Shown piece after piece: positions 24,701-31,164 of a stretch of DNA of 64,000 nt (within the stretch, counting starts at the first letter, position 1; the number at the start of each line of letters is the position of its first letter). Under the pieces are notes generated by a model. That model was not told the origin of the DNA. It saw only the letters and a list, made by a program, of their open reading frames with translations, and ran no database searches. Origin of the DNA: Streptomyces sp. Ag109_O5-1 (lineage in GTDB: Bacteria; Actinomycetota; Actinomycetes; Streptomycetales; Streptomycetaceae); assembly GCF_003814875.1 (NCBI RefSeq), contig NZ_RKQF01000001.1, forward strand, positions 9,114,001 through 9,178,000. Direction: 5' to 3'. A program made the translations under genes and the position numbers.

Positions 24701-25169
24701 CGGGGCCAAGGCGGCCACCCAGACCCCGCCGATCCGGTCCGGCAAGCGGGTCATCTTCACCACCCTGGACGACGGCACCGGCCTGGTCGACCTGGCCTTC
24801 TTCGACGACTCGCACGACGCCTGCGCGCACACCGTCTTCCACTCCTGGCTGCTGCTGGTGCGCGGAGTGGTGCAGCGGCGCGGCCCGCGCAGCCTCAGCG
24901 TGGTCGGCTCGGCCGCCTGGAACCTCGCCGAACTCGTCGAACTGCGTGCCGAGGGCGGCCTGGACGAGGTGGCGGCCCGGCTGGCGGAGCCGGTGCCGGC
25001 TCCCGAGGGGGCACCGGCCGGGGATCCGACGCACGGTCGCCGTATCCACCTGTCGACCGGATATGAACTGCACCCGTGGGCCGATCTGCGCCCCGCGGGT
25101 GGGGAGGCCTCACAAGGGCCTTCCAGAACAAGGAAGTTGTGGCACCAAAGTCCGGGGAGTGCGGGATGA
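21732..25169 (+). CDS. dnaE2: Error-prone DNA polymerase III alpha subunit (DnaE2/ImuC)
   Basis: A 1145-residue translesion polymerase. The PHP domain is at the start (GFTHLHTVSGYSLRYGASHPE, then ALALTDRDSLAG). The palm holds SYFLTVAQVVDDVKRMGIRVAARGSGAGSLVNHLLGI (in parts) and LPDIDIDVESARR at about residues 416-428, with the catalytic aspartates. FGSYGFCKAHAVAFAVPTYQSAWLKAHHPAAFYAGLL (in parts) is a strong DnaE2 match. A C-terminal OB-fold (KRVIFTTLDDGTGLVDLAFF) follows a helix-hairpin-helix region. DnaE2 lacks the normal replicative tau-binding tail and works with ImuB in damage-induced mutagenesis. GGGAGGTG precedes the ATG. The stop overlaps the next gene as ATGA, and an SOS-box-like site lies upstream. 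Confidence 0.95.
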   Translation: MPGFTHLHTVSGYSLRYGASHPERLAERASERGMDALALTDRDSLAGTVRFAKAAARAGVRPLFGVNLATVPAEALRQEKRRAPVRGGAFIDESTPRVTFLARDGARGWADLCRLVTAAHRSEGTPLLSWPDNHGDGLTVLLGPGSDVGRALAAGRPDRAARLLAPWREVYGDALRLEAVWHGRTGTGPGSLRLAARTVGFAAEQRIRPVLSNAVRYADPGQGPVADVLDAARRLVPIDPTKELDSGEAWLKDATVMFRAAERIVEAAGYRRDTAHRLLEQTRATAAECLVDPEDDLGIGTVHFPEPHLVGAGRRTAQRALASRAAAGMVLHGYAGKRVYWERMHHELDIIAHHGFASYFLTVAQVVDDVKRMGIRVAARGSGAGSLVNHLLGIANADPVEHGLLMERFLSRERVVLPDIDIDVESARRLEVYRAIIGRFGEERVATVSMPETYRVRHAVRDVGAALSMDPADIDRIAKSFPHIRARDARAALEELPELRELAGEKEKYGRLWELVEGLDALPRGIAMHPCGVLLSDASLLSRTPVVPTSGEGFPMSQFDKEDVEDLGLLKLDVLGVRMQSAMAHAVAEVARATGTEVDLDSVPPGDPSTYRLIRSAETLGCFQIESPGQRDLVGRLQPATFHDLVVDISLFRPGPVAADMVRPFIEARHGRAPVRYPHPDLEEALKGTYGVVVFHEQIIDIVAVMTGCGRGEADRVRRGLSDPESQGRIKVWFAQHSAARGYDAETIQRTWEIVEAFGSYGFCKAHAVAFAVPTYQSAWLKAHHPAAFYAGLLTHDPGMYPKRLLLADARRRGVPILPLDVNRSAVAHRIELVSESPSVWGLRLALSDVHGISEAEAARIADGQPYASLVDFWERARPSRPLAQRLAQVGALDAFGANRRDLQLHLTELHRGGRGAGGGQLPLAGGRKTAPTGLPDLSSAEKLSAELGVLSMDTSRNLMDDHRVFLKELGVVSARQLRETRHGETVLVAGAKAATQTPPIRSGKRVIFTTLDDGTGLVDLAFFDDSHDACAHTVFHSWLLLVRGVVQRRGPRSLSVVGSAAWNLAELVELRAEGGLDEVAARLAEPVPAPEGAPAGDPTHGRRIHLSTGYELHPWADLRPAGGEASQGPSRTRKLWHQSPGSAG

Positions 25170-26140
25170 CCATCCTCTGCGTACGTTTCCAGCTGCCGCC
25201 GATGTACGAGGCCGCCCTGCCCGGACTGCTCGGGCTGTTGGAGGAGTTCACCCCGGTCGTCGAGGCCCTGCCACCGGACGGGGCGCTGGCCGATCTGCGG
25301 GGCGCCGAGCGCTACTTCGGGCGCAGCGCGGTCGAGTTGGCGTCGGTGATCCGGGTCCGCGCCCTCGCGCTGCACGGCGTCGACTGTGTGATCGGCGCCG
25401 GCCCCGGCCCGACGCTGGCCCGGGTGGCACTGGGCGCGGCCCGGCCCGGGGTGACCTGCGAGATCCCCGCCGACCCGGAGGGCATCGCGGAGTTCCTCGC
25501 GGACCGGCCGGTGACCGCGCTGCCCGGGGTCGGCACGGCGACGGCCCGCACCCTGTGCGCATACGGCCTGGACACCCTCGGCCTGGTCGCCGCCGCACCG
25601 CTCTCCACGCTCCAGCGGCTGATCGGCGCGAAGGCGGGCCGTGAACTGCGCGAGAAGGCGAACGGCGTCGACCGCGGCCGGGTCGTCCCGAACGCGGTCT
25701 CCCGCTCCCTCGCCACGGAACGCCCCTTCGAACGCGACGAGCTGGACCCGGACCGGCACCGCCGTGCCCTGCTCTCCGCCGCCGAGGAACTGGGCGCCCG
25801 GCTGCGCGCCCTGGAGAAGGTCTGCGGCACCCTGACCCTCAGCGTCCGCTACGCCGACCGCTCGTCGACGACCCGCAGCCGCACCCTCAAGGAACCGACC
25901 GCGCACTCGTCGGCGCTGGCCAGGACGGCGTACGGCATGTACGACGCGCTCGGCCTGCAGCGCGCCCGGGTCCGTGCGCTCGTCCTGCGCGCCGAGGGGC
26001 TCACCCCCGCCGAACAGGCCTCCCACCAGCTCACCTTCGACCCCGTCGACGAGAAGGTCCGCCGTATCGAGGAGGTCGCGGACCGCGCGCGGGCCAAGTT
26101 CGGCCCGCGCGCGGTGATGCCGGGCACGCTGGCCGCGTAA
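25166..26140 (+). CDS. imuB: ImuB-like inactive Y-family polymerase
   Basis: A 324-residue Y-family polymerase-like protein. The first strand, where active enzymes have a metal-binding VDMD, reads ILCVRFQLPPMYEAALPG without acidic residues, and the SxDE motif is replaced by ALADLRGAERYFGR. It is therefore probably a non-catalytic adaptor, as ImuB is. The helix-hairpin-helix lies near residues 112-128 (VTALPGVGTATARTLCAYG), and a little-finger domain follows. Near the C-terminus SHQLTFDP resembles a beta-clamp-binding QLxF motif. It is shorter than mycobacterial ImuB, which has a longer C-terminal tail. ATGA overlap with dnaE2 indicates co-expression. No imuA-like gene is visible in the operon. 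Confidence 0.88.
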   Translation: MTILCVRFQLPPMYEAALPGLLGLLEEFTPVVEALPPDGALADLRGAERYFGRSAVELASVIRVRALALHGVDCVIGAGPGPTLARVALGAARPGVTCEIPADPEGIAEFLADRPVTALPGVGTATARTLCAYGLDTLGLVAAAPLSTLQRLIGAKAGRELREKANGVDRGRVVPNAVSRSLATERPFERDELDPDRHRRALLSAAEELGARLRALEKVCGTLTLSVRYADRSSTTRSRTLKEPTAHSSALARTAYGMYDALGLQRARVRALVLRAEGLTPAEQASHQLTFDPVDEKVRRIEEVADRARAKFGPRAVMPGTLAA

Positions 26141-26157
26141 CCCCTTTTTCGTATACG

Positions 26158-26532
26158 TCAGTTGGCCCACGGCGGCACGATCCGGCTGCCATCGGCCAGC
26201 TCGGCCTCCAGGCCGATGGAGGTGGTGACCCAGGAGAGCGCGGTGTGGTCGGTCGGGTTCTCGACGGCGAGGGTGGCGCCGGGGTTGACGATGACGGTGT
26301 CGCCGGCCCGGATGCGGTCGGTGCGGCCGTCGAGGGTGATCAGCAGCTCGCCGACCAGCAGATGGAAGATCTCCTCCCGGGTGACGGTGTGGGCGGGGGC
26401 CCTGGTCCCGGCCGGGATCTCCCCGCGCCACGCGCACAGTTCCTTGCTGCCGGTGAGGGGAGTGGCGTACGAGACGAAGCGGGCGCCGTGGATCTCGTGG
26501 GTGGTGGCCTCGGCGGAGCGGATGACGGGCAT
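26158..26532 (-). CDS. Small cupin-domain protein
   Basis: A 124-residue single-domain cupin. The two cupin motifs are visible: PAGTRAPAHTVTREEIFHLLVGELLITLDG (read in parts; AHTVTREEIFHLLVG carries the His and Glu ligands) and GDTVIVNPGATLAVENPTDH. The enzyme or binding role is unknown; small cupins include isomerases, dioxygenases and sugar- or quercetin-binding proteins. The ATG at 26532 has GGAGG six bases upstream, so longer versions are unlikely. It is divergent from a MarR regulator, with two identical palindromic operators between them, so it is almost certainly that regulator's target. Confidence 0.88.
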   Translation of the reverse strand: MPVIRSAEATTHEIHGARFVSYATPLTGSKELCAWRGEIPAGTRAPAHTVTREEIFHLLVGELLITLDGRTDRIRAGDTVIVNPGATLAVENPTDHTALSWVTTSIGLEAELADGSRIVPPWAN

Positions 26533-26552
26533 GGGAGCCTCCGTTGTCGATT

Positions 26553-26611
26553 TGGTCAAGCTGCTTGACCACTTTCCATCTATGGTCAAGCTGCTTGACC
26601 ATCTGGTCAAG
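26553..26611. promoter_or_regulatory. Twin 19-bp palindromic operators plus a half-site
   Basis: TGGTCAAGCTGCTTGACCA occurs twice, at 26553-26571 and 26583-26601. Each copy is a perfect palindrome, and they are exactly 30 bp apart, about three helical turns. A further half-site TGGTCAAG is at 26604-26611. The cluster fills the space between the divergent cupin and MarR genes and contains TTGACC elements usable as -35 boxes, so a bound MarR dimer would block both promoters. Confidence 0.85.
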
Positions 26612-26627
26612 GGTGTTTCAATGCCTC

Positions 26628-27074
26628 GTGCAGAACTCCGAGGCCATGGCCCTGTCCGCAGCCCTGCTCGCCGCAGCCGGCGAGCTGACCCAGCGCATCA
26701 ACGAGGGTGTCGTCGCCCGTGGTTTCGAGGGGATGAGGCCCGCCCACGGCTTCGCCTTCACGCGGCTCGCTCCCGACGGGGCCACCGTCACCGAACTCGC
26801 CGCGCACCTCGGGGTGACCAAACAGGCCGCGAGTCAGCTTGTCGACGAAGTCGTCCGGAAGGGCTATGCCGAGCGGCGGGATCACCCCGGGGACGCCCGG
26901 GCGCGACTGATCGTGCTCACCGAGCGGGGCTGGGCCTGTACGCGGGCGGCGGAGGAGGTGGCCGCCGAGGTCGTGGGGGAGTGGGTCGAACTGTTGGGCG
27001 AGGGTGAAGTGCGCGTGTTGGGGCGGCATTTGGCGCGGATCGCTCCCTATGGTCCGATCAGGCCTGCCTGGTGA
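26628..27074 (+). CDS. MarR-family regulator
   Basis: A MarR-type winged-helix repressor of about 148 residues from the GTG at 26628. The DNA-binding core is ATVTELAAHLGVTKQAASQLVDEVVRKGYAERRDHPGDARARLIVLTERG (read in parts: recognition helix KQAASQLVDEVVR, wing RRDHPGDARAR). The N-terminal helix carries ALLAAAGELTQRINEGVVARG. The true start is uncertain: GTG at 26628 lacks a ribosome site, and an ATG six codons later has only GAGG close by. It is divergent from the cupin gene and presumably binds the twin palindromes, making the pair an autoregulated unit. Confidence 0.85.
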   Translation: MQNSEAMALSAALLAAAGELTQRINEGVVARGFEGMRPAHGFAFTRLAPDGATVTELAAHLGVTKQAASQLVDEVVRKGYAERRDHPGDARARLIVLTERGWACTRAAEEVAAEVVGEWVELLGEGEVRVLGRHLARIAPYGPIRPAW

Positions 27075-27247
27075 CGGTTCGTCAAGGGTTCGGTTGAGCC
27101 ACTGGTTACCACTGGAAGTTTTTACTGACGCGTAACTTCACGCTTGCACTACTCGTCCGTAACTTGATGAGTGAACAGCATCCTCGTGATCCGGATCACA
27201 GGGCGTAAGGCCGTCGCATCCCCCTTGAGCCGCAAGGAGATCACACG

Positions 27248-28108
27248 ATGCTGCCCTGGAAGCGAGTGCTCAGACCCCTGACCGCGCTGCTCGTAGCCGC
27301 CGCAGTCGCCACCGTTCCCGCCGCCACCGCCCATGCGTCCAGCGCCCCCAGCACCGGCTGGAACGACTACTCCTGCCACCCCTCCGCCGCCCACCCCCGC
27401 CCCGTCATCCTGGTCCACGGCACACTCGGCAACTCCGTCGACAACTGGCTGTCCCTCGCCCCGTACCTGGAGGGCCGCGGCTACTGCGTCTTCTCCCTCG
27501 ACTACGGCCAGCTGGACGGCGTCCCCGTCTTCTACGGCCTCGGCCCCATCGACAAGTCGGCAGAGCAACTCTCCGCCTTCGTCGACAAGGTGCTCGCCGC
27601 CACCGGCGCCGCCAAGGCCGACCTCGTGGGCCACTCCCAGGGCGGCATGATGCCGCGCTACTACCTCAAGTTCCTCGGCGGTGCCGCCAAGGTGAACGCG
27701 CTCGTCGGTCTCGCCCCCGACAACCACGGCGCCACCCTCAGCGGCCTCACCAACCTGCTGCCGTACTTCCCCGGCGCCGAAGACCTGATCAAGGCCACCA
27801 CCCCCGGCCTCGCCGACCAGATCCCCGGCTCCGCCTTCCTCACCAAGCTCAACGCGGGCGGCGACACCGTCTCCGGAGTGCACTACACGGTCATCGCCAC
27901 CAAGTACGACGAGGTGGCCACGCCCTGGCAGAGCCAGTACCTGAGCGGTTCGGACGTCGACAACGTCCTGCTCCAGGACCTCTGCCCGCTCGACCTCTCC
28001 GAACACGTGGCGATCGGGCTCTTCGACCGGATCGCCTTCCACGAGGTGGCCAACGCGCTCGACCCGGCCCACGCCACCGCCACCACCTGCGCGTCGGCGT
28101 TCAGCTGA
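27248..28108 (+). CDS. Secreted lipase/esterase (alpha/beta hydrolase)
   Basis: A 286-residue exported lipase. The signal peptide is residues 1-34 (KRVLRPLTALLVAAAVATVPAATAHA). The fold begins RPVILVHGTLGNSVDNW (oxyanion-hole HG), and the nucleophile elbow is LVGHSQGGMMPRYY with Ser in GHSQG. The general-acid region is YTVIATKYDEVATPW and the catalytic His lies in DLSEHVAIGLFDRIAFHEV. It matches actinobacterial triacylglycerol lipases of the EstA/EstB type. AAGGAG is eight bases before the ATG. In the promoter region CCACTGG occurs twice three bases apart (27098-27114), possibly a regulator site. A terminator follows. Confidence 0.92.
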   Translation: MLPWKRVLRPLTALLVAAAVATVPAATAHASSAPSTGWNDYSCHPSAAHPRPVILVHGTLGNSVDNWLSLAPYLEGRGYCVFSLDYGQLDGVPVFYGLGPIDKSAEQLSAFVDKVLAATGAAKADLVGHSQGGMMPRYYLKFLGGAAKVNALVGLAPDNHGATLSGLTNLLPYFPGAEDLIKATTPGLADQIPGSAFLTKLNAGGDTVSGVHYTVIATKYDEVATPWQSQYLSGSDVDNVLLQDLCPLDLSEHVAIGLFDRIAFHEVANALDPAHATATTCASAFS

Positions 28109-28130
28109 GCCGCTGCCCAACTGAACGCCG

Positions 28131-28169
28131 CCGGGGCCTGTCCGACCTGAGCCGCCGGTCAGGCCCCGG
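28131..28169 (+). terminator. Terminator after the lipase gene
   Basis: CCGGGGCCTG pairs perfectly with CAGGCCCCGG across a 19-base loop that can form its own small stem. Confidence 0.7.
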
Positions 28170-28294
28170 AGTCTGGATCCCATGGGGCTGATCAGAAAGC
28201 TAGCCCCAAGAAACCGTGAAATCGCCTGTTGGGAGCGGGTGAAGGGGATCCTTATGGTCGCCTTAAGGGAGTGCTCAGGCTGCGCTGAGGTAAC

Positions 28295-28300
28295 TAGCGT
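28295..28300 (+). promoter_or_regulatory. -10 box of a leaderless acetyltransferase gene
   Basis: TAGCGT is followed by exactly seven bases and then the ATG at 28308. There is no ribosome site. An imperfect CTCAG/CTGAG dyad lies in the spacer region upstream. Confidence 0.5.
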
Positions 28301-28307
28301 TCGCACT

Positions 28308-28757
28308 ATGACGAACGACGAGATCCGGCCCGCCGGGGCAGCCGATGTGCCGGCCGTGAAGGCCGTGACCGATATGGCGTACCACCACTACATCGCGCGC
28401 ATCGGGGTGGTGCCGCAGCCCATGGAGGCGGACCACGCGGCGAATGTGGCCGCGGGCCGGGTGTTCGTCGTCGGGGACCCGGTGGTCGGGCTCGTCGTCA
28501 TCGAGGCGCACGAGGACCATCTGTTCCTCGACAGCATCGCCGTCCATCCCGACGCACACGGCCAGGGGATGGGACGGCGGTTGCTGGAATTCGTGGACGC
28601 ACGCGTGCGTGCGCTGGGCCTGCCCGAGGTCAGGCTCTACACCAACGCGCTGATGTGGGAGAACCAGAAGATCTACCCGAAGCTCGGCTACGAAGTCGTC
28701 GAGCGGCGCGTGGACGGGCCGTACGACCGCGTCCACTACCGCAAGCGGCTGAACTGA
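28308..28757 (+). CDS. GNAT-family N-acetyltransferase
   Basis: A 149-residue acetyltransferase. The acetyl-CoA-binding motif A is FLDSIAVHPDAHGQGMGRRLLEFVDARVRAL (seen in parts; the V-x-P-x-x-x-GxGxG core is AVHPDAHGQGMGRR), preceded by the strand VVGLVVIEAHEDHLFL. Motif B is LYTNALMWENQKIYPKLGYEVV, the common 'N..A..FY.K.GF' pattern with Y and Y. The acceptor substrate is not predictable. The gene is leaderless by its -10 placement. A GAAA-loop terminator follows six bases after the stop, shared with the convergent small gene. Confidence 0.9.
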   Translation: MTNDEIRPAGAADVPAVKAVTDMAYHHYIARIGVVPQPMEADHAANVAAGRVFVVGDPVVGLVVIEAHEDHLFLDSIAVHPDAHGQGMGRRLLEFVDARVRALGLPEVRLYTNALMWENQKIYPKLGYEVVERRVDGPYDRVHYRKRLN

Positions 28758-28762
28758 AAGGG

Positions 28763-28780
28763 GCGCCGGGAAACCGGCGC
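28763..28780. terminator. GAAA-tetraloop terminator between convergent genes
   Basis: GCGCCGG-GAAA-CCGGCGC is a perfect seven-base stem with a stable GNRA loop, two bases from the 28783-28917 gene's stop. Confidence 0.75.
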
Positions 28781-28782
28781 GG

Positions 28783-28917
28783 TCAGCCGTCCGGCCACCA
28801 GGTGCGGGCGATGTCCTTACGCACCTCGGGGCGTCCGCTGGGGCGCTCGTCCGCCTCTTCGCGGATCCGGCGGCTGTCGTTCTTCTTCAGGGGCCTCTGC
28901 ACGGTTGTGCGGCGCAT
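28783..28917 (-). CDS. 44-residue basic conserved hypothetical protein
   Basis: A short minus-strand gene with a textbook AAGGAGG ribosome site eight bases before its ATG. The 44-residue product is strongly charged: it starts RRTTVQRPLKKNDSRRIREE and ends with KDIARTWWPDG. Near-identical small proteins are, from memory, common in Streptomyces. The length and charge suggest an RNA- or DNA-associated or ribosome-associated role, but nothing is known. A nested perfect hairpin lies directly upstream of its ribosome site. Confidence 0.75.
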   Translation of the reverse strand: MRRTTVQRPLKKNDSRRIREEADERPSGRPEVRKDIARTWWPDG

Positions 28918-28933
28918 GGCTGCCTCCTTCAGT

Positions 28934-28968
28934 GCCTACCGAGCTTCCGTGATGTCACGGAGGTAGGC
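28934..28968 (-). promoter_or_regulatory. Nested hairpin upstream of the 44-residue gene
   Basis: GCCTACC (28934-28940) pairs with GGTAGGC (28962-28968), and inside it TCCGTGA-TG-TCACGGA (28946-28961) is a second perfect stem, with a five-base bulge on one side. It ends about eight bases before the AAGGAGG ribosome site of the minus-strand gene, so it may control its expression, or it may be an operator. Confidence 0.45.
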
Positions 28969-29000
28969 CCTTTCGGCGAGAGTTCCTCATCGATGCCGGT

Positions 29001-29052
29001 CTGTCAGTGGTCGCAGTCACAGGGACCGGCTGTCAGTGGCGGGTGTCACTCT
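29001..29052 (+). promoter_or_regulatory. Possible PafBC-type (RecA-NDp-like) DNA-damage promoter, repeated motif
   Basis: CTGTCAGTGG occurs at 29001-29010 and 29030-29039. After the second copy's TGTCAGTG come eight bases, a -10-like CACTCT (29047-29052) and then the ATG six bases on. This fits the mycobacterial/Streptomyces RecA-independent damage promoter pattern (TTGTCRGTG, N8, TANNNT). Both copies are followed by GTCAC at the same distance. Confidence 0.55.
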
Positions 29053-29058
29053 TGGGGC

Positions 29059-29673
29059 ATGACGAACGAGAGTGATCGGACGGTTGCGGTGGGTGTCGAC
29101 TGGGATGCGGAGGCCGCCGGTTTCGACGAGGAGCCGGACCACGGGCTGCGTGCTCCCGAGGTGCGGCTGGCCTGGGCGGAGCGGCTCCGGGCCTGGCTGC
29201 CCGAACGCCCCGCCGATGTGCTCGACCTCGGCTGCGGCACCGGCAGCCTGGCCCTCCTCGCCGCCGAGCAGGGCCACCGTGTCACCGGGGTCGACAGTTC
29301 CCCGGCGATGCTGGAACGGGCCCGGGCGAAGCTCGCCGGCCGTGACGCGGTGTTCCTGACCGGCGACGCGGCGGCACCGCCGGTGGGAGAGCGGCTCTTC
29401 GACGTCGTCCTCGTCCGGCATGTGCTGTGGGCGCTGCCCGACCCCGCGCGCGTGCTGCGGCACTGGCGTGGGCTGCTGCGGCCCGGAGGACGGTTCGTGC
29501 TGGTGGAGGGCGTGTGGGGGATCGTCACCCCGGTCGGCATACCGGCCGACCGGCTCACCGCCCTCCTGACGCCCCTCGCCGGGCACGTACGCGTGGAGCC
29601 GCTGTCGGCACAGACGGTGCTGTGGGGGAAGGAGGTGAGCGACGAGCGGTACGCGGTGGTGGCGACGGTGTGA
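29059..29673 (+). CDS. Class I SAM-dependent methyltransferase
   Basis: A 204-residue methyltransferase. Motif I is VLDLGCGTGSLALLAAEQGH (SAM binding), followed by VTGVDSSPAMLERARAK (motif post-I acidic residue) and FLTGDAAAPPVGERLFDVVLVRHVLWAL (motifs II-III region, in parts). The final part carries LRPGGRFVLVEGVWG. The substrate is not predictable; the small size fits ubiquinone/menaquinone-type or small-molecule methyltransferases. The ATG at 29059 has no ribosome site and follows a damage-type promoter, so the mRNA is probably leaderless and may respond to DNA damage. Confidence 0.88.
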   Translation: MTNESDRTVAVGVDWDAEAAGFDEEPDHGLRAPEVRLAWAERLRAWLPERPADVLDLGCGTGSLALLAAEQGHRVTGVDSSPAMLERARAKLAGRDAVFLTGDAAAPPVGERLFDVVLVRHVLWALPDPARVLRHWRGLLRPGGRFVLVEGVWGIVTPVGIPADRLTALLTPLAGHVRVEPLSAQTVLWGKEVSDERYAVVATV

Positions 29674-29681
29674 CGACGCCG

Positions 29682-30185
29682 TCAGGACAGCAGGGCCGCG
29701 AAACCGCGGCCCTCGCGGGCCAGGGCCTCCAGGGCGTCCAGCGCGGCCACGGCCGCCGCTGCGGCGGCCGGGTCCCGCTCCGCCAGCCCGCTCTCGGCGA
29801 ACTCGTCCTCGTCCAGGCGCCGTACGTCCGTGCCGTCCGCGGAGCGCCACAGGTCCAGGTCGAGGTCCTCCACGACCAGTTCGCCGCCGGTGAGCGTCGC
29901 GGGGCGGGCGATGTCGCAGTACCAGCCCTTCAGAGTGCCGTCGGCGGCGCGGACCTCCTTCACCGCGTACCAGCGGTCTCGCCAGTAGAACTCGGTGAAG
30001 ACATCGCCCTTCTCGAACCGGACGAAGCCGAAGTCGCGGGTCACGTCACCGGCCCAGGGTGCTCGCACGGCGATCCGGGTGCCGTCGTCGTGCAGCAGCC
30101 CGGCGGGATAACGGATCTTCGTGCGACCCGCCTTGACCAGAACGACGTCCACCGTGGCCGTCGGCTCAGCCGAGTTCGCGGACAT
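29682..30185 (-). CDS. DUF402 domain protein
   Basis: A 167-residue DUF402 protein. The core lies at residues 20-130: VLVKAGRTKIRYPAGLL, then WAGDVTRDFGFVRFEKGDVFTEFYWRDRWYAVKEV (in parts), WYCDIARPATLTGG and the strand-rich VVEDLDLDLWRSADGTDVRRLDEDEFAESG, ending in an alanine-rich helix. The domain includes nucleoside-diphosphate phosphatases, with acidic residues such as EDLDLDLW as probable metal ligands; that activity is family inference. GGAGG is six bases before the ATG and lies inside the upstream acetyltransferase gene, which it overlaps by 20 bases, so the two are co-transcribed. Confidence 0.85.
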   Translation of the reverse strand: MSANSAEPTATVDVVLVKAGRTKIRYPAGLLHDDGTRIAVRAPWAGDVTRDFGFVRFEKGDVFTEFYWRDRWYAVKEVRAADGTLKGWYCDIARPATLTGGELVVEDLDLDLWRSADGTDVRRLDEDEFAESGLAERDPAAAAAAVAALDALEALAREGRGFAALLS

Positions 30186-31095
30186 ACCTGACCTCCGTCG
30201 CGCAGATGTCGTACCCGAACCACTTGTTGATCGCCAGCATCGGGCCGTTGCCGCTGTCGTTGCCCGTGAACGCCTCCGTACAGCCGGCGGCGCGGGCGCG
30301 GTGCAGGGAGTCGTTCTTGGCGAGTTTGGCCAGGCCCCGGCCGCGGAAGACACGGGCGGTACCGGTCATGACGGTGCCGTAGCGCGCGCCGCCGTCGGTG
30401 CGGGCCGCGCTGAACGCCGCGGGGCGGCCGTCCACCAGGACGACCGAGGTCAGCTCGTGGCTGAACAGAGGATGCCGCCAGGTCTCCTCCAGCCACGCCT
30501 CGTAGTCGGAGAACTCGTAGTCGATGTCGCTCGGCTCGTCCGACATCGTCTCCGCGTCGAGAGCGAAGAACGGATGCGGATCGTCGGCGAAGTCGGCGCC
30601 GGTGCGGAGTTCGACGCCCGGGGGCGGGGTCCGGAGCGGAGGGAGCGTGCCCTGCGCGAGGTCCAGGCGGAGGAAGTGGGCGGAGCGGCTCGCGGTGTAG
30701 CCGCGCCGCTCGGCGAAGGCCCGGTTGGCCGGGGCGTCCAGCACCCAGGCGTACGACGTGGTCGCGCCCACCGCCGACAGGTGCTCCTCCGCCATACGGA
30801 GGAGGAGGGCGCCGGCGCCTCGGCCGGTGCGCTCCGGATGAACGTACACGTTGGCGAAGCCCTGGCCCGGCTCCGCGCTCTCGTGGGCGAGGCCGACCTG
30901 GGCCGTGCCGATGACCTCGCCGTCCTCCTCCGCGATCAGCTGACGGAAGCGGGCGTCGGGGTGGGTGTGTGTCAGGTCGTGGACCAGGGATTCCGGGGTG
31001 AACAGCATGAAGGGGAGGGCGAGCTGCCGGACCCGTGCGAAGCCCTCGGCATCGGACCGGACGTCGGGGCGCAGATCACGCACGATCACTGTCAT
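30166..31095 (-). CDS. Tandem-GNAT acetyltransferase
   Basis: A 309-residue protein with two GNAT-like halves. The first (residues 1-150) has GEVIGTAQVGLAHES, NVYVHPERTGRGAGALLLRMAEEHL with the acetyl-CoA loop, and AFAERRGYTAS. The second (from about 180) has SVVLVDGRPAAFSAARTD, TGTARVFRGRGLAKLAKNDSL with a clear RGRGLA loop, and GNDSGNGPMLAINKWFGYDIC. Both acetyl-CoA loops look complete. Such two-domain GNATs occur in antibiotic resistance and in Streptomyces metabolism. A TAGCGT -10 box lies seven bases upstream of the ATG without a ribosome site. It is divergent from a small GntR regulator and overlaps DUF402 downstream. Confidence 0.88.
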   Translation of the reverse strand: MTVIVRDLRPDVRSDAEGFARVRQLALPFMLFTPESLVHDLTHTHPDARFRQLIAEEDGEVIGTAQVGLAHESAEPGQGFANVYVHPERTGRGAGALLLRMAEEHLSAVGATTSYAWVLDAPANRAFAERRGYTASRSAHFLRLDLAQGTLPPLRTPPPGVELRTGADFADDPHPFFALDAETMSDEPSDIDYEFSDYEAWLEETWRHPLFSHELTSVVLVDGRPAAFSAARTDGGARYGTVMTGTARVFRGRGLAKLAKNDSLHRARAAGCTEAFTGNDSGNGPMLAINKWFGYDICATEVRYVRELG

Positions 31096-31164
31096 GGGGC
31101 GCACGCTATGCGGGACGAGTGCTGGATGCCTCTCAATTTCCGGCGGGTGCGGGAGAATCGGGCC

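Noticed and set aside
30121..31164. Long plus-strand frame leading into the GntR gene
   Set aside because: It is antisense to the two-domain acetyltransferase gene; the regulator's own homology starts at 31165.
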